Assembly (NCBI GenBank): GCA_002753275.1
Contig: PEAA01000006.1
Span: forward strand, 1 to 64,000
DNA: 64,000 nt
Direction of reading: 5' to 3'
Source of the DNA: Zetaproteobacteria bacterium
GTDB taxonomy: Bacteria > Pseudomonadota > Zetaproteobacteria > Mariprofundales > Mariprofundaceae
Positions 62,461 through 64,000 of the stretch are shown here, piece after piece. The notes beneath the pieces are model-generated. The model did not search any database and was not told the origin of the DNA. It saw only the letters and a list, made by a program, of their open reading frames with translations. Both the position numbers and the translations under genes were made by a program. How positions within the stretch are numbered: position 1 is the stretch's first letter; every line of letters starts with the position of its first letter.

Positions 62461-64000
62461 ATGTCCGAAACCACCATCCAAGAAGAAATTTTCAAACGCC
62501 GTACCTTTGGCATCATCTCCCATCCTGATGCAGGGAAAACGACCTTGACAGAAAAACTACTGCTGTTTGGGGGAGCCATTCAGATGGCAGGCGCTGTCAA
62601 AGCCCGCAAATCAAGCCGACACGCCACCTCGGATTGGATGAAAATCGAGCAACAGCGCGGCATCTCTGTCAGCTCATCGGTGATGAAATTCAACTACCGC
62701 GATTTTGAGATCAACCTGCTTGATACCCCAGGACATGAAGATTTCTCAGAAGATACCTACCGCGTGCTTACTTGTGTCGATTCCGCCATGATGGTGATCG
62801 ATTCAGGCAACGGCGTGGAGCCACAAACCGAAAAACTTATGGGTGTCTGCCGCATGCGCAACACCCCCATCGTCACCTTCATCAACAAACTCGATCGTGA
62901 AGGGATGGAGCCGCTCGATATCATTGCTGATATCGAAGAGAAACTGCAAATTGAGTGCGCTCCGATGTCTTGGCCGATTGGCATGGGCAAACGCTTTCGC
63001 GGTGTCTATAACCTCTATAAAAAACAGCTTCACCTCTTCACTGCCGGCGCTGAAACTCGCCTTGATGCGGGCATTACCATCTCCGATCTTGAAGACCCTA
63101 AACTCGACGAACTCCTCGGCTCCCAAGCCAATGATCTGCGTGATGAGATTGCATTACTCGAAGGCGCTGCCAACCCCTTTGATCTTGAGGCATTTCTTAA
63201 AGGGAGCCAAACACCGCTCTTCTTTGGTAGTGCAATCAACAACTTTGGGGTTCAAGAACTTCTTGATGCCTTTGTCGAGTTTGCCCCACCTCCCGGCGCC
63301 CGTGAAGCCAAAGAGCGTATGGTTCAACCCAATGAAAAAGATTTTTCAGCCGTAGCCTTCAAAATTCAAGCCAACATGGACCCCGCGCATCGGGATCGAA
63401 TTGCTTTTCTCCGCGTCTGCTCAGGCAAGTTTGAGAAAGGGATCAAGGTTCGCCACCATCGCATTGGCAAAGAGATCGCATTGAACAAAGCGATTGTCTT
63501 TATGGCTCAAGATCGTTCCCAAGTCGAAGAGGCGTATGCAGGGGATATTATCGGTATTCACAACCATGGCAGCATCCGCATTGGTGATACATTTACAACC
63601 AAAGAGGCGCTTAGTTTTACAGGCATCCCCAACTTTGCCCCCGAACTCTTTCGCCGCATCAGGCTTAAAGACCCCATGCGCCGCAAACAGTTACACAAAG
63701 GGTTGGTGCAACTCTCAGAAGAGGGAGCCGTGCAAGTCTTTCGCACTCTGCTTGGTGGCGATTATATTTTAGGTGCGGTGGGTGCATTGCAGTTTGATGT
63801 TACCGTGGAACGGCTCAAAACGGAGTACAATGTCGATGCCGACTACACTGCAACAGATTTTCAAGTTTCCCGCTGGATTGAATCTGACAATGAAAAAAAA
63901 CTCACAGAATTCAAACGAAGTTTTGAAGTCAACCTCGCCACAGATGCTGAAGAGAGCCTCACCTTTCTCGCTCCAAGCTTATGGAAACTGAACTACACCA
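62461..64000 (+). CDS. prfC: Peptide chain release factor 3 (3' end cut by window edge)
   Basis: The frame is open from ATG 62461 to the end, 513 codons. RF3 is the GTPase that recycles RF1 and RF2 from the ribosome. Visible motifs are G1 [15 protein letters not shown], the switch region [16 protein letters not shown]3 [14 protein letters not shown] and G4 FINKLDREG. The family-specific C-terminal domain runs to [12 protein letters not shown]. About 15 residues should remain outside the window. Confidence 0.96.
   Translation, partial: MSETTIQEEIFKRRTFGIISHPDAGKTTLTEKLLLFGGAIQMAGAVKARKSSRHATSDWMKIEQQRGISVSSSVMKFNYRDFEINLLDTPGHEDFSEDTYRVLTCVDSAMMVIDSGNGVEPQTEKLMGVCRMRNTPIVTFINKLDREGMEPLDIIADIEEKLQIECAPMSWPIGMGKRFRGVYNLYKKQLHLFTAGAETRLDAGITISDLEDPKLDELLGSQANDLRDEIALLEGAANPFDLEAFLKGSQTPLFFGSAINNFGVQELLDAFVEFAPPPGAREAKERMVQPNEKDFSAVAFKIQANMDPAHRDRIAFLRVCSGKFEKGIKVRHHRIGKEIALNKAIVFMAQDRSQVEEAYAGDIIGIHNHGSIRIGDTFTTKEALSFTGIPNFAPELFRRIRLKDPMRRKQLHKGLVQLSEEGAVQVFRTLLGGDYILGAVGALQFDVTVERLKTEYNVDADYTATDFQVSRWIESDNEKKLTEFKRSFEVNLATDAEESLTFLAPSLWKLNYT

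Overview
The window is a stretch of a proteobacterial chromosome with dense, mostly operonic genes. HflD, RodZ, a PilF/PilW-like lipoprotein, SirB-like, YaaA, RlpA, RF3 and the tgt-yajC-secD-secF order point to the gamma / zeta / Magnetococcia part of the Proteobacteria. Lineage cannot be fixed from sequence alone, and a MamK-like actin makes a magnetotactic or related lineage worth considering. Genes run almost entirely on the minus strand up to about 31.5 kb and mainly on the plus strand afterwards.

Layout. (1) 1-3128, minus: a type I restriction-modification locus (hsdM, hsdS cut by the left edge; no hsdR in view). Between hsdM and hsdS lie an internally deleted ORF6N gene and a duplicated hsdM tail. 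Two copies of an element with identical 9-nt terminal inverted repeats sit in frame inside hsdM and the ORF6N remnant. (2) 3317-12063, minus: a sulfate assimilation operon: siroheme sulfite reductase fused to TusA, a radical SAM protein fused to an SLC13/DASS permease, APS reductase, a DsrE-like protein, a stand-alone TusA, and CysD and CysN. (3) 12184-16166, minus: promoter, SAM-I riboswitch and terminator, then thrC, a MoaD/ThiS-type sulfur carrier, a NIL-domain protein, cysteine synthase and a MoeB-type E1. This looks like a protein-thiocarboxylate amino-acid pathway under S-adenosylmethionine control. (4) 16197-23006, minus: a five-gene cluster of a small membrane protein, a MamK-like actin, a PAS-GGDEF-EAL protein, a FIST sensor and a PAS hybrid histidine kinase. 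(5) 23144-31521, minus: rnhB, pheT, pheS, rplT, rpmI, infC (AUU start), thrS, tRNA-Val(GAC), a CBS protein and inorganic pyrophosphatase.

(6) 31.7-36.6 kb, plus: tgt, yajC, secD, secF, an Mth938-like gene and queD. (7) 36.7-42.5 kb: a large SPOR protein with repeated acidic motifs, hflD, the malic enzyme/phosphotransacetylase maeB, and rlmN. (8) 42.5-53.2 kb: MTA phosphorylase, a TPR lipoprotein, rodZ, a Pcm-like methyltransferase, and an envelope cluster (Tat-type MltB, RlpA, LOG protein, RluA-type synthase, DD-carboxypeptidase, D-amino acid aminotransferase, HAD phosphatase, Hsp33, small membrane protein), with many start/stop overlaps. (9) 53.2-64 kb: aldo/keto reductase (minus), yaaA, rmuC, a monooxygenase-fold protein, polA, a redoxin, SirB and a class II aldolase (minus), a DHH phosphoesterase, and prfC cut by the right edge.

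The strongest leads are the MamK-like cytoskeleton/signalling cluster, the radical SAM-permease fusion in the sulfate operon, the SAM-riboswitch-controlled thiocarboxylate cluster, and the in-frame palindromic elements in the restriction locus. Family assignments rest on recognised motifs and have not been tested by database search.
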